Of a stretch of 64,000 nucleotides of DNA, positions 1-8,760 are shown piece by piece (position 1 is the first letter of the stretch; each line of letters starts with the position of its first letter). The position numbers and the translations under genes are program-made. The stretch is from Agrococcus sp. Marseille-P2731 (GTDB lineage Bacteria; Actinomycetota; Actinomycetes; Actinomycetales; Microbacteriaceae). The stretch lies in NCBI RefSeq assembly GCF_900117395.1, contig NZ_FPEG01000001.1, positions 62,001-126,000 of the forward strand, given 5' to 3'. The notes under the pieces are model-generated. The model was not told the DNA's origin. It made no database searches and worked only from the letters and a program-made list of their open reading frames with translations.

Positions 1-11
1 TGCTCACACTC

Positions 12-42
12 CATGATCGAACGTGTGTTCGATCGCTGTCAA
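12..42 (-). promoter_or_regulatory. LexA (SOS) box overlapping a left-reading promoter
   Basis: Positions 17-32 read TCGAAC-GTGT-GTTCGA, a perfect inverted repeat that fits the actinobacterial LexA box (CGAAC-N4-GTTCG). On the minus strand a TTGACA box lies at 42-37, and GATCAT at 18-13 could serve as a -10 with an 18-base spacer, so the operator would cover the promoter. The regulated gene would lie left of base 1, outside the window. The motif match is seen; the promoter assignment is inference. Confidence 0.6.
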
Positions 43-103
43 TCGCGCGCGGCGTGTCGCCACGGCCTCGCCGACGGCCTCCGCCGGCCGCAGCGCGCGC
101 GCA

Positions 104-880
104 TCAGCGCGCTCGCAGCGCCTCGCTCGCAGCAGCCGCCTCGCGGTAGTAGTCCTGCATCCGCAGCCCGCCGGCCGCCGCCTCGTCGACGATCACGGTC
201 GCCCGCCGATGCAGCTGCAGCACCGATCCCGGCCACATCGCCGACAGCGACCCCTCCACCATCTGCGCCACCGCCTCCGCCTTCCGCTCCCCCGTCGCGA
301 CCAGCAGCACGCGGTCGGCATCCAGGATGGTGCCGAGCCCCTGCGTGATGCAGTGCGTCGGCACGTCGTCGGCGCTCGCGAAGAAGCGCGCGTTGTCCGC
401 CCGCGTGCGCACCGACAGCGACTTCACCCGCGTTCGTGAGCTGAGTGACGAGGTCGGCTCGTTGAACCCGATGTGCCCGTTCGCCCCGATGCCGAGCAGC
501 TGCAGGTCGATGCCGCTGATCGCGATCCGCCGCTCGTAGCGCGCGCACTCCGCCGCGAGGTCGGCGGCGTCGCCCTTGGGCACGTGCACTCGCGCGGGAT
601 CGAGGCCGAGCGGCGCCGTCACCTCCCTCGCGATCACCTCGCGGTACGACTCCGGGTGCCGCCTGGCCAGCCCGACGTACTCGTCGAGCGCGAACGCCGA
701 CACGCGCGAGAGATCGAGGCCCGCCTCCCTCCTGGCGGCGAGCGCGCGGTAGGTCGCGAGGTGGCTCGAGCCGGTCGCGACGCCCAGCACCGCATCGGGC
801 ATGGCCTCCACGACCTCGGCGACCCGCGCGGCGGCGAGATCGCCGGCAGCTGCGGCGTCCGCGACGATCACGACCTCCAT
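104..880 (-). CDS. nagB: Glucosamine-6-phosphate deaminase NagB
   Basis: This 258-residue cytoplasmic enzyme converts glucosamine-6-phosphate to fructose-6-phosphate and ammonia, feeding amino sugars into glycolysis. The substrate loop GVATGSS is at residues 33-39, LDEY at 65-68 supplies the catalytic aspartate, and GANGHIGFNEP at 132-142 holds the catalytic histidine (H136). Length matches the family (about 260). The start overlaps the end of the upstream ROK kinase by 13 bases, so the two are co-transcribed and probably translationally coupled. It is the last gene of the operon inside the window. No nagA deacetylase is present here, so GlcNAc-6-phosphate deacetylation must be encoded elsewhere or left of the window. 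Confidence 0.93.
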   Translation of the reverse strand: MEVVIVADAAAAGDLAAARVAEVVEAMPDAVLGVATGSSHLATYRALAARREAGLDLSRVSAFALDEYVGLARRHPESYREVIAREVTAPLGLDPARVHVPKGDAADLAAECARYERRIAISGIDLQLLGIGANGHIGFNEPTSSLSSRTRVKSLSVRTRADNARFFASADDVPTHCITQGLGTILDADRVLLVATGERKAEAVAQMVEGSLSAMWPGSVLQLHRRATVIVDEAAAGGLRMQDYYREAAAASEALRAR

Positions 881-1770
881 GCGGCGCTCCCCATGATGGC
901 GGCGCCCACAGCACCCGGCTGCGCACCGGGTGGCAGCAGGCGGATGCGCGCGGGCACGTCGAGCGCGCCCAGCAGCGGCGAGTCCTCGGCCCAGGCGGCG
1001 ATCCGCCCCTGCACCCCGTCGAGCAGCGGGGCGCCGAGCCCGCTGATCCCGCCGCCGATCAGCACGGCGTCGACGCCGGTCGTGAGCACGAGGCTGCGCA
1101 CCGCGTGCGCGATCCCGTCGATGAACGCCCGCCACTCGCGCTCGCCCCGCTCCTGGCCGCGCTCGGCGGCGGCCAGCATGGCGGCGGCGGGGATATCGCC
1201 CGCCCAGCGCTGTGCGAGCGACCAGCCGGAGGCGAGCGTCTCGAGGCAGCCGAGCTGCCCGCAGCGGCATCGGCTGCTCGCACCCGGCACGGGGATGTGA
1301 CCGATCTCGCCCGCCATGCCGCTCGCGCCGCGCAGCACGCGGTCGCCGAAGGCCAGCCCTGCGGCGATGCCGGTGCCGAGCCCGACGTAGGCGATCACCG
1401 CAGCGGGCTCTGCCATCAGGTGCCGGGCGCCGAGCACCGCGGCGCGCACGTCGTTGTCGACCGTGACCGCGACGCCGAGGCCCTCGCTCACCGCGCTGCC
1501 GATGTCGAGTGCCTCGATGCCGAGGTTGACGGCGCCGCGCACGAGCGTGCGGTCGTCGCCGACGATGCCGGGCACCCCGAGACCTGCGCCTTCGAGCGCC
1601 GAGCGCTCGACGCCGGCGACCGCGAGCGCCTCGCGCGCCGCCGCGACCGCAGAGGCCACGACGCCGTCGCCGCGACGCGTCGCCACCTGGTGCGAGCCGA
1701 GCACGCGCCCATGCTCGAGCACGACGGCGACCGTCGTGGTGCCGCCGATGTCGATGCCGAGCGCGCTCAT
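868..1770 (-). CDS. ROK-family sugar kinase (probable N-acetylglucosamine kinase)
   Basis: This 300-residue ROK kinase should phosphorylate a hexose or amino sugar at C6 with ATP. DIGGT at residues 7-11 is the phosphate-binding motif, GEIGHIPV carries the ROK ExGH signature, and CRCGQLGCLE is the CxCGxxGCxE zinc-binding motif. There is no N-terminal helix-turn-helix, so this is an enzyme rather than a repressor. Its ATG overlaps the nagZ stop (ATGA) and its end overlaps the nagB start, which places it in the amino-sugar operon. The neighbours favour GlcNAc as substrate, or a sugar released by NagZ. That specificity is inferred from context, and a glucokinase cannot be excluded. Confidence 0.85.
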   Translation of the reverse strand: MSALGIDIGGTTTVAVVLEHGRVLGSHQVATRRGDGVVASAVAAAREALAVAGVERSALEGAGLGVPGIVGDDRTLVRGAVNLGIEALDIGSAVSEGLGVAVTVDNDVRAAVLGARHLMAEPAAVIAYVGLGTGIAAGLAFGDRVLRGASGMAGEIGHIPVPGASSRCRCGQLGCLETLASGWSLAQRWAGDIPAAAMLAAAERGQERGEREWRAFIDGIAHAVRSLVLTTGVDAVLIGGGISGLGAPLLDGVQGRIAAWAEDSPLLGALDVPARIRLLPPGAQPGAVGAAIMGSAAWRS

Positions 1771-3167
1771 CGCGCGAGCATCTCGCGCAGCGCGAGCCCG
1801 CAGGCGCGCGAGGCGCCGAAGGTCGCGACGTCGGCGAGGCGGCCGGCAGACCACCCCGCGTCGACGACGAGCAGGTCGTGCCGCTCGCGCAGCGCCGCGA
1901 TGCTCGCGGCTGACTCCGGCCCGCGCTCGAGATCCTTGCCGAGCACGATGACGGGCCCTGCTTGCAGCTGCGGCACGGCGCCCGGCTCGACGACGACCGA
2001 TCCTTCGAAGGGATCCCACGGCACCGCGCCCGCGGCGATGTTCGCGGCGCGCTCGAGCCGCACCACCGCTGCCTCGCCGCGATGCTGCGCGATCCACCGC
2101 AGCGCCTCCTCGGTCACGGAGAAGGTCGAGCGGATGCGCGCCAGGTCGTCGGCGGTCGCGTCGCCGAGCGCGCTCAGCGGCAGGGGCGGCGGCGCAGCGG
2201 CCGCCCGGGCGCGCGTGCGACGGGCGGCGTCGCGCACCCGCTCGGCGTCGAGCCTGCCCTCCTCCACCGCGGCGAGCACGGCGCGCTCGATCGCGGCGAT
2301 GCCCTCGGCGCCCGTGGCCGTGCCGAGGCACAGCAGGTCGCAGCCCGCCGTGAGTGCGCGCACCGCGGCCTCCGGGATGCCGATCTCGGCACTGGCCCCC
2401 GCCATGTCGAGCGCGTCGGAGACGATGAGCCCCTCGTAGCCGAGCTCGCCGCGCAGCAGCTCGGTGAGGATCGCCCGCGAGTGCGTCGCGGGCACCGCAT
2501 CGATCGCCGGGACCAGGATGTGCGAGGTCATGATGGCTGCGGCTCCCGCCGCGATCACCGCGCGGAACGGCTCGAGCTCGCGGGCGCGCAGCAGTGCGAC
2601 GTCGGCGTGCACGACGGGCAGCCCGACGTGCGAGTCGACCGCGGTGTCGCCGTGGCCGGGGAAGTGCTTCGCGGTCGCGGCGACGCCCACGCCCTGCGCG
2701 CCCTCGACCCACGCGGCCGCGTGGCGCGCCGCGAGCTGCGCATCCGCGCCGAAGCTGCGCACCCCGATGACCGGGTTGTCGGGGTCGACGTTGACGTCGG
2801 CGACGGGCCCGAAGGTCATCGTGGCGCCGACGGCGCGCACGTGCTCCCCCACTCGTGCAGCGATCGAGCGGGTCCAGTCGAGATCGTCCGCGCGGCCGAG
2901 CACCGCGGCGCCCGGGAAGGGCGAGCCGGTCGCGTAGTGCACGCGGGTCACGTCGCCGCCCTCCTCGTCGAGCGCGACGATCGCGTCCGCGCGCACGGCG
3001 CGCACCGCATCCGACAGCCGGCGCAGCTGCTGCGGGTCGACCACGTTCTCTCCGTAGAGGCAGCAGGAGACGAGGCCCTCGGCGAGCAGGCCGGCCATCC
3101 AGGCCGGCAGCTCGGTGCCGACGAAGCCCGGCATGAGCGTGGCGCGTGCGTCTGCGAGCAGGCTCAT
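1767..3167 (-). CDS. nagZ: Glycoside hydrolase family 3 beta-N-acetylhexosaminidase (NagZ-like)
   Basis: This 466-residue GH3 enzyme should release terminal beta-linked GlcNAc. The family hallmark KHFPGHGDTxxDSH is at residues 167-180 (H172/D174 dyad), and the nucleophile aspartate is D251 in VSDALDM. No signal peptide is seen, so it acts in the cytoplasm on imported chitobiose-like sugars or muropeptides. It is about 120 residues longer than a single-domain NagZ; the C-terminal extension has no motif I recognise. It sits between the ABC permeases and the kinase with ATGA overlaps on both sides. Together the operon suggests uptake, cytoplasmic trimming, phosphorylation and deamination of GlcNAc-containing sugars. 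Confidence 0.9.
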   Translation of the reverse strand: MSLLADARATLMPGFVGTELPAWMAGLLAEGLVSCCLYGENVVDPQQLRRLSDAVRAVRADAIVALDEEGGDVTRVHYATGSPFPGAAVLGRADDLDWTRSIAARVGEHVRAVGATMTFGPVADVNVDPDNPVIGVRSFGADAQLAARHAAAWVEGAQGVGVAATAKHFPGHGDTAVDSHVGLPVVHADVALLRARELEPFRAVIAAGAAAIMTSHILVPAIDAVPATHSRAILTELLRGELGYEGLIVSDALDMAGASAEIGIPEAAVRALTAGCDLLCLGTATGAEGIAAIERAVLAAVEEGRLDAERVRDAARRTRARAAAAPPPLPLSALGDATADDLARIRSTFSVTEEALRWIAQHRGEAAVVRLERAANIAAGAVPWDPFEGSVVVEPGAVPQLQAGPVIVLGKDLERGPESAASIAALRERHDLLVVDAGWSAGRLADVATFGASRACGLALREMLAR

Positions 3168-4015
3168 CCCTTCACCGCCCCGCCTGCGAGGCCGCTGGCC
3201 ATGCGGCCCTGGATGAGGAGGAAGAACACCACGACCGGGATCGCCATGAGCGTGGAGCCGGCCATGATCGCCGCCCAGTTGGTCGTGCCGTTGAGCGTGA
3301 GGAAGGTGCGCAGCCACACGGGCAGCGTCATGAGATCGGGTCGGGTGTTGACGATCAATGCCATCAGGAACTCGTTCCAGGCCTGGATGAAGGCGAAGAC
3401 GCCGGTGGCCACGAGGCCGGGCGCGAGCAGCGGGAAGGTGATGCGGAAGAACGCGCCCACGCGCGAGCAGCCGTCGATCTGCGCAGCCTCCTCGAGCTCG
3501 ATCGGCAGCCCGTCGACGAAGCCGCGCAGGGTCCAGATCGTGAAGGGCACGACCGTCGCCGAGTAGATCAGGATGAGCGCGATGGCCGTGTTGAGCAGCT
3601 GCCAGGCGTCGAGCACGCGGTAGAGCGAGACCATCATCGCCTCGAGCGGCAGCATCTGGATCGCGATGATCGCGACGATGAAGCCCTTGCGGCTGCGGAA
3701 GCGGAAGCGCGAGATGGCGACCGCGGCGAAGAACGAGAGCACCGCGGCGACCAGCACGGTCGCGAGGGTGACCACCAGCGACATCCCGAGCGCCGGCAGG
3801 AACGGCGTGCGGCCCGGATCGAAGAGCACGGTCTCGTAGTTGCGCAGGGTGAACGACTCCGGCCACAGCTGCAGCTCGCGCGAGCGCACCTCGTTGTTGG
3901 GCTGGAAGGAGGTCTTGACCATCCAGTAGACGGGGAACGTGGAGCAGACGAAGACGAAGACCGCGACGGCGCACCACAGGACGGTCGCGGCGCGGCGCCG
4001 CTGCTTGTGCCTCAC
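3164..4015 (-). CDS. Carbohydrate ABC transporter permease (MalG type)
   Basis: This 283-residue inner-membrane permease is the second of a pair for a sugar importer. It has about six predicted helices and the EAA loop near residue 180 (EAAQIDGCSRVGAFFRITFP). I take the GTG at 4015 as start: it overlaps the stop of the upstream permease as GTGA, and the hydrophobic segment follows closely. Its own stop overlaps the nagZ ATG. It belongs to the CUT1 sugar ABC family; the exact sugar is inferred from the NagZ/NagB context. Confidence 0.88.
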   Translation of the reverse strand: MRHKQRRRAATVLWCAVAVFVFVCSTFPVYWMVKTSFQPNNEVRSRELQLWPESFTLRNYETVLFDPGRTPFLPALGMSLVVTLATVLVAAVLSFFAAVAISRFRFRSRKGFIVAIIAIQMLPLEAMMVSLYRVLDAWQLLNTAIALILIYSATVVPFTIWTLRGFVDGLPIELEEAAQIDGCSRVGAFFRITFPLLAPGLVATGVFAFIQAWNEFLMALIVNTRPDLMTLPVWLRTFLTLNGTTNWAAIMAGSTLMAIPVVVFFLLIQGRMASGLAGGAVKG

Positions 4016-4959
4016 GACTCGCTCCTGAGCATGTTCCGCATCAGCGGGAAGGCGAGCACGAGCAGCACGAGCATCGTGATGATGGCGAGCGCGCCGCCGA
4101 TGCCGAACTCGCCGCCGGCGATCGCGGTCTGGTAGATGTACACGCCGAGCGTCGAGGTCTCGGAGCGGATGCCGCCGATGTCCTGCAGGGCGAAGATCTG
4201 GGTGAAGACCCGCAGGTCCCAGATCAGCTGCAGGATCGTGGCGATCACGAGGATCGGCGCGAGCTGCGGCAGCACGATCGACGAGAAGCGCCGCGCGGGG
4301 CCCGCGCCGTCGAGCGCGGCCGCCTCGAGCTGCTCCTCCGGCACCTGCGTGAGCCCGGCGAAGACCATGAAGGTCACGAACGGCACGGCGCCCCAGACGA
4401 TGATGATCGTCGCGACGGTGAAGAAGCCCATCGGGTCGATGAGCCACGAGCGGCGGTCGAACTCGCTCAGCCCCAGCACGTCGCGCAGCAGCGAGTTCAC
4501 GACGCCGTACTCGGTGTCGAACATCCACCCCCAGACGATCGTGGCGGTGAGGGCCGGCATCGCCCAGGCCAGCAGCAGCCCGACGCTCATGAGCACCCGG
4601 AACGGCTTCGGCAGCCGCTGCATGAGCAGCGCGAGCGCGATGCCGATGAGCATCGCCGACACCACGCACACCAGCGCGAAGGCGACCGTGCGCCCGAGCA
4701 CCGTCCAGAACTCGCCGTCGCCGAGCACGGTGACGTAGTTGTCGAACCACACCCACTCGGCCGGCTGGCCGAAGACCTGCGCGCGGCCGAACTCCTGGAA
4801 GGAGAGCAGCGCCAGCTGCACGAGCGGCCAGCCGATGACGACGGCGACGATGGCGGTCGCCGGTGCCAGCAGCACGAGCGGCAGCACGGTCGCGCGCCGC
4901 CTGGGGCTTCGCCGCGGCGTGGGCAGCGCTGCCTGCGCTGCGGCCTCAGCCTCGATCAT
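4012..4959 (-). CDS. Carbohydrate ABC transporter permease (MalF type)
   Basis: This 315-residue permease is the partner of the downstream MalG-type subunit. It has a basic cytoplasmic N-terminus, then a first helix, further helices and an EAA loop (EEQLEAAALDGAGPARRF) characteristic of CUT1 importers. The ATG at 4959 is preceded by GAGGAG at a good distance, and the next upstream in-frame ATG lacks such a site. The binding-protein gene ends 69 bases upstream. No ATPase gene accompanies the two permeases; in actinobacteria such importers commonly share a MsiK-like ATPase encoded elsewhere. Confidence 0.88.
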   Translation of the reverse strand: MIEAEAAAQAALPTPRRSPRRRATVLPLVLLAPATAIVAVVIGWPLVQLALLSFQEFGRAQVFGQPAEWVWFDNYVTVLGDGEFWTVLGRTVAFALVCVVSAMLIGIALALLMQRLPKPFRVLMSVGLLLAWAMPALTATIVWGWMFDTEYGVVNSLLRDVLGLSEFDRRSWLIDPMGFFTVATIIIVWGAVPFVTFMVFAGLTQVPEEQLEAAALDGAGPARRFSSIVLPQLAPILVIATILQLIWDLRVFTQIFALQDIGGIRSETSTLGVYIYQTAIAGGEFGIGGALAIITMLVLLVLAFPLMRNMLRSES

Positions 4960-5028
4960 GGGGTCTCCTCGGTGTGGAGGCACGGCGGGTCGTGACCGGC
5001 GCGGATGCGTCGGTCACGACCCGGCGCG

Positions 5029-6306
5029 TCAGCCGTTCAGGATGGATTCGATCTGGGCATCGGCAGCCTCGGCGAGCGAGCGCACGTCGCCGCCCTGCGC
5101 GATGCTGACGAAGAGGTCCTGCAGCAGGCCGGAGGCCTCGACGTCGGCCCAGCGGGGCGACGCGGGGGTCAGGCGGGCGTTGGCGGCCGCCTCGGTCGTC
5201 GCCTGCGCCACGGCATCGGTGCCGAGGGTGTCCGCGAGCGAGACGCGAGCGGGCACGAGCCCGTTCTGGCCATAGATCGTCTGGAACTCGTCGCCCAGGA
5301 TGATCTCGAGCGCATCGACCGCGAGCTCGGGGTGCTCGCTCGCCGCCGAGATGGCGATGTTCGAGCCGCCGGCGAAGACCTGCGCCGCGCCGCCGTCCAT
5401 GCCGGGCAGCGCGTACACGCCCAGCGTCTCCTCGGCCCCCGGGCAGCCCGGCGTCTCAGCATCGGCCGGTGCCAGGATCGACCACTTCACCCAGCTGGGG
5501 GCCGAGAGCTGCAGGCTGGTGCCGTCGCAGTAGCCCACCTGCGGGTTCGTCTCGTTGCCGTCGATCGGTGCGCGCGAGGCCTCCTGCATCACCTGCTGCA
5601 CCTGCTCGAGGCCCGCGACCGAGGCGTCGCTCGAGAGCTGCGCATCCCATCCCTCGCCCTCGGGCACGGCGATCTCGCCGCCGTGCTCCCAGATGAAGGG
5701 CAGGCCGTTGTACCAGTCCTGCCCCGGCCACCAGAGGCCGGAGGCGTCGGGGTTCGCCTCCGCGAGCGCGGTGGCGTTCGAGACGTACTCGTCGAGCGTG
5801 GTGGGCGCCTCGAGCCCCGCCTCCTCGTAGACCGCCGTGTCGTAGAAGACGAGGCGCGAGCCCGAGTAGAGCGGCGGGGCGTAGAGCGCGCCGTCGGCCG
5901 TGCCGATCTCGACGAAGCCGGGCAGCAGGTCGTCTGCCTGCAGCCGCTCGGCGTGCTCGGTGAGGTCGAGGAAGGCGCCGGCGGTCGTGAAGGCCGGTGC
6001 CTGCGTGTTGCCGATCTCGACGATGTCGGGGCTGTCGGAGCCAGACAGCGCCGTCGTCAGCCGGTCGACGAGCCCGTCCCACGACTGCTCCTCGATGATG
6101 AGGGTCGAGCCCGGGTGCTCGTCCTCGAAGGTGTCGATCAGCAGCTGCCGAGCGTCGTCGGGCGTGTCGGTGCCGACCAGCCAGACGCGCAGCTCTGCGC
6201 CCTCTGCCGCCGGCGACTCGGTCTCGCCGTCACCGGCTGCGGCGCTGCAGCCCGTGATGGCGAGCACTCCCACGGCGCCGAGCGCCGCGATCGCGTTCTT
6301 CTTCAT
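5029..6306 (-). CDS. Sugar ABC transporter substrate-binding lipoprotein
   Basis: This 425-residue extracellular binding protein delivers sugar to the two permeases. The N-terminus is a lipoprotein signal (MKKN, hydrophobic stretch, lipobox LAITGC), so it is anchored through the lipidated cysteine. The mature part has the family-1 solute-binding fold with typical segments such as SPDIVEIGNTQAPAFTTAGAFLDLT and FAGGSNIAISAASEHPELAVDAL. It lies 47 bases after the ROK regulator and 69 bases before the MalF-type permease, so one message from the promoter near 7540 could cover the whole set. The ligand is not readable from sequence; GlcNAc oligomers or muropeptide sugars are the contextual guess. 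Confidence 0.9.
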   Translation of the reverse strand: MKKNAIAALGAVGVLAITGCSAAAGDGETESPAAEGAELRVWLVGTDTPDDARQLLIDTFEDEHPGSTLIIEEQSWDGLVDRLTTALSGSDSPDIVEIGNTQAPAFTTAGAFLDLTEHAERLQADDLLPGFVEIGTADGALYAPPLYSGSRLVFYDTAVYEEAGLEAPTTLDEYVSNATALAEANPDASGLWWPGQDWYNGLPFIWEHGGEIAVPEGEGWDAQLSSDASVAGLEQVQQVMQEASRAPIDGNETNPQVGYCDGTSLQLSAPSWVKWSILAPADAETPGCPGAEETLGVYALPGMDGGAAQVFAGGSNIAISAASEHPELAVDALEIILGDEFQTIYGQNGLVPARVSLADTLGTDAVAQATTEAAANARLTPASPRWADVEASGLLQDLFVSIAQGGDVRSLAEAADAQIESILNG

Positions 6307-6353
6307 GGATGATCCTCTCCTCGGCGACGGCGGCGCCGTCGCGGTGTCCGGGG

Positions 6354-7535
6354 CTACGAGACCCCGAGCTCTCCGGTGCGCACCAGCAGCGCAGCACCAC
6401 GCACGACGACGTCGTCGCCGTGCTCGGTCATGGCGACCACCAAGCCGTCGCCCTCGTCGAGCGTGCGCTCGCGCAGGGTGGCGGCCGTGGCCTCCAGCAG
6501 CGGTCCCTCGATCAGCGCTGGCGGCCCGCTCATGACGATGCGTCGCACGTCGATCGCGCCGACGATCGGCGCGACCGCGATGCCGAGGCGGCGACCCGCC
6601 TCCTCCAGCACGCGCTCGCGACCGGCCTCGCCCGCCGCGTCGATCGCGGCGCGCAGCCGGGGCGCGGCGAGCCAGGCCTCCAAGCAGCCGTCGCGGCCGC
6701 ACGCGCAGCGCGGACCCCCGTCGGTGCCGATGGTGACGTGGCCGATCTCGCCCGCGGCGGAGCGATCGCCGCGCACGGGAGCGCCCGCGACCGCCACGCC
6801 GGCGCCGACGCCGAGGCCGATGCGCACGACCAGCAGGGTCTCGGCACCGGAGCTCGAGAGCTCGGCCAGCAGCGCGATGTTGGCGTCGTTCGCGACGTGC
6901 ACGGGCAGCTCGAGCGCGTCGGCGAGGCGATCGCGCAGCGGCAGCTCGTGCCAGCCGAGGTTCGGCGCCTGGTGCACGACGCCTGCCGCGTCGACGATGC
7001 CGGGCGTGCCGACGCCGACGCCGAGCACCACGCGATCGGCGCGCGCCACGAGCGCGCGGGCGAGCTCGATCGCGTGCTCGAGCGCCGCATCCCCCGTCGC
7101 CTCGCCGATCTCGCGCTCGAGCCGCTCGACCACCGTGCCGTCGAGCCGCACGATGGCGCCGCGGAACCGGTGCGGCTCCGAGAGGTCGAGCCCGACGAGC
7201 TGGAAGGTGTCGTGCGCGAGGTCGAGCAGCGTGGCGGGCTTGCCCGGCCGGGCGCCGTCGCGAGGACCGAGCTCGACGAGCAGGCCCTCCTGCAGCAGCT
7301 CGGCGACGAGGTCGGAGACGGTGACGCGCGTGAGCATCGTGGCGCGGGCGAGGTCGGCGCGCGAGCCGGGGCCGTCGTCGAGCAGGGTCTGCAGCACCAG
7401 GGTGCGGTTGTGCGCTCGCGCGTGCTCCGGCAGGACCTTCTGCCGTCGCCTCGCCCCCATCGCGAAGGCATCGTGGGGCAGCGCGATCGCTGCATCCCTC
7501 CGCGCCCGCGGCTGCGTCCCCATCGACATCGGCAT
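6354..7535 (-). CDS. ROK-family transcriptional repressor
   Basis: This 393-residue regulator of the NagC/XylR (ROK) class has an N-terminal winged helix (residues about 37-95; RADLARATMLTRVTVSDLV is the recognition region) and a C-terminal sugar-kinase-like sensor domain with the CACGRDGCLE zinc motif. It should bind an operator in the absence of its sugar ligand and control the downstream amino-sugar genes. The ATG at 7535 is chosen because TGTACT lies seven bases upstream with TTGCGG 17 bases before that, which would make the message leaderless. An in-frame ATG at 7460 is the main alternative. A palindrome covering the promoter indicates autoregulation. Confidence 0.87.
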   Translation of the reverse strand: MPMSMGTQPRARRDAAIALPHDAFAMGARRRQKVLPEHARAHNRTLVLQTLLDDGPGSRADLARATMLTRVTVSDLVAELLQEGLLVELGPRDGARPGKPATLLDLAHDTFQLVGLDLSEPHRFRGAIVRLDGTVVERLEREIGEATGDAALEHAIELARALVARADRVVLGVGVGTPGIVDAAGVVHQAPNLGWHELPLRDRLADALELPVHVANDANIALLAELSSSGAETLLVVRIGLGVGAGVAVAGAPVRGDRSAAGEIGHVTIGTDGGPRCACGRDGCLEAWLAAPRLRAAIDAAGEAGRERVLEEAGRRLGIAVAPIVGAIDVRRIVMSGPPALIEGPLLEATAATLRERTLDEGDGLVVAMTEHGDDVVVRGAALLVRTGELGVS

Positions 7536-7571
7536 GTTTGTTAGTACACCTTCCAAACAATCAAACCGCAA
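7536..7571 (-). promoter_or_regulatory. Promoter and probable ROK operator
   Basis: On the minus strand TTGCGG (7571-7566), a 17-base spacer and TGTACT (7548-7543) form a promoter that ends seven bases before the regulator ATG. The imperfect inverted repeat TTGTTAG / CCAAACAA spanning 7537-7560 overlaps the -10 box and the start codon. Its T/A-rich arms resemble ROK operators, so the repressor probably controls its own operon here, and perhaps the divergent PfkB kinase. The motif is seen; the assignment is inferred. Confidence 0.5.
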
Positions 7572-7716
7572 GGCTTGGCCGATCACGAAACGGTAACGAT
7601 GGCCGGGCGTCGCGTCTCCCGCCACGATCCGGTCGGCGAGCGCGAGCGGATGCGTGAAGAATGTCAGCAGTCACGGCGCGACCGCGCAGGGCGGTCGCGG
7701 CATCGAGGGGTGGAGC

Positions 7717-8703
7717 ATGAGCGGAGCGGACGGCGAGGGGGCTGCTCGGGAGCGCGAGCCCGGCGAGCGCGGCGTCGGTGGGCGCAGCTCCTCCCCCATC
7801 CTGTGCGTGACGACGAACCCCGCGATCGACATCACCTACGCCATGGAGGAGCTGCGCCCCGGCACGAGCCACCGCGTCGAGACCGGCCTGGCCAGGGCCG
7901 GCGGCAAGGGCGTCAACGTCGCGCGCGTGCTGCACCAGCACCACGAGCCCGCCGTGGTGATCGCACCGATCGGCGGTCCCGTGCGCGTGCTCTTCGTGCA
8001 CGACCTCGAGCGCTCCGGGATCCCCCACCGCCTCGTCGAGGTCAGCGCGCCGACGCGTCGCACCACCGCGATCGTGACGCCGGCCGGCACCACCAACCTC
8101 AACGAGCGCGGCCAGGCGATCGGCGCCGACGACTGGCAGCGGCTGCTCGAGATCGTGCGCGCCGAGGCTCCCGCATCCCGCATCATCGTCTCCTCGGGCT
8201 CACTGCCGCCCGAGACCCCGTTCGGCTTCTGCGCCAGCGTCGTCGACGTGGCGGTCGCCGCCGGCAGGCCCTGCATCATCGACGTCGGCGGCGAGCAGCT
8301 GCGCGCCGCCATGGCCGCCGGCGCGACCGCGGTCAAGCCCAACCGGCACGAGCTGCTCGAGGCGATGGGCGGCACCGACCCGCTCGACGCCGCCCGACGG
8401 CTCGCCGCCGCCGGCACCGGCACCGTCTTCGCCTCGCTTGACATCGAGGGCATGCTCGCGGTGCTGCCCGACGGCCGCGCGTGGCACGCGCAGCTCGACC
8501 GAGTGCTCGACGGCAACCCGACCGGCGCCGGCGACGCGGCGGTCGCCGCCCTCGCGCTCACCATCGCCGAGGGCGAGACCCTCGAGGCGCAGCTCGCGCG
8601 CGCGGCGGCGTGGTCGAGCGCCGCCGTGCTCGCCCCGCAGGCGGGCTCGATCGTCGATCCCGCCGAGCTCGAGCCGCGCATCCGCATCACCCCGATCGGC
8701 TGA
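7717..8703 (+). CDS. PfkB-family hexose kinase (1-phosphofructokinase / tagatose-6-phosphate kinase type)
   Basis: This 328-residue ribokinase-superfamily kinase phosphorylates a sugar phosphate with ATP. TTNPAID near residue 30 and AGGKGVNVARVL are the substrate-site motifs of the FruK/LacC/PfkB group, and GNPTGAGDA near residue 268 is the ATP-site anion hole with the catalytic aspartate. The ATG at 7717 follows a GGGGTGGAG purine run and precedes a low-complexity 25-residue tail; an upstream in-frame ATG at 7654 has no ribosome site. It is divergent from the ROK operon and could finish the route from fructose-6-phosphate or tagatose-6-phosphate, but its substrate cannot be fixed from sequence. 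Confidence 0.82.
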   Translation: MSGADGEGAAREREPGERGVGGRSSSPILCVTTNPAIDITYAMEELRPGTSHRVETGLARAGGKGVNVARVLHQHHEPAVVIAPIGGPVRVLFVHDLERSGIPHRLVEVSAPTRRTTAIVTPAGTTNLNERGQAIGADDWQRLLEIVRAEAPASRIIVSSGSLPPETPFGFCASVVDVAVAAGRPCIIDVGGEQLRAAMAAGATAVKPNRHELLEAMGGTDPLDAARRLAAAGTGTVFASLDIEGMLAVLPDGRAWHAQLDRVLDGNPTGAGDAAVAALALTIAEGETLEAQLARAAAWSSAAVLAPQAGSIVDPAELEPRIRITPIG

Positions 8704-8748
8704 TCGCGGGGCCGCCCAACGTTCATTCTGGCTGGCGGGATGCGCTGG

Positions 8749-8760
8749 TACGGTGTGCGC
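8749..8760 (+). promoter_or_regulatory. Leaderless promoter of the GNAT gene
   Basis: TACGGT at 8749-8754 ends six bases before the ATG at 8761. This spacing predicts that transcription begins at the start codon. The -35 region (TTCATTCTGG around 8722) is weak. Confidence 0.45.
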
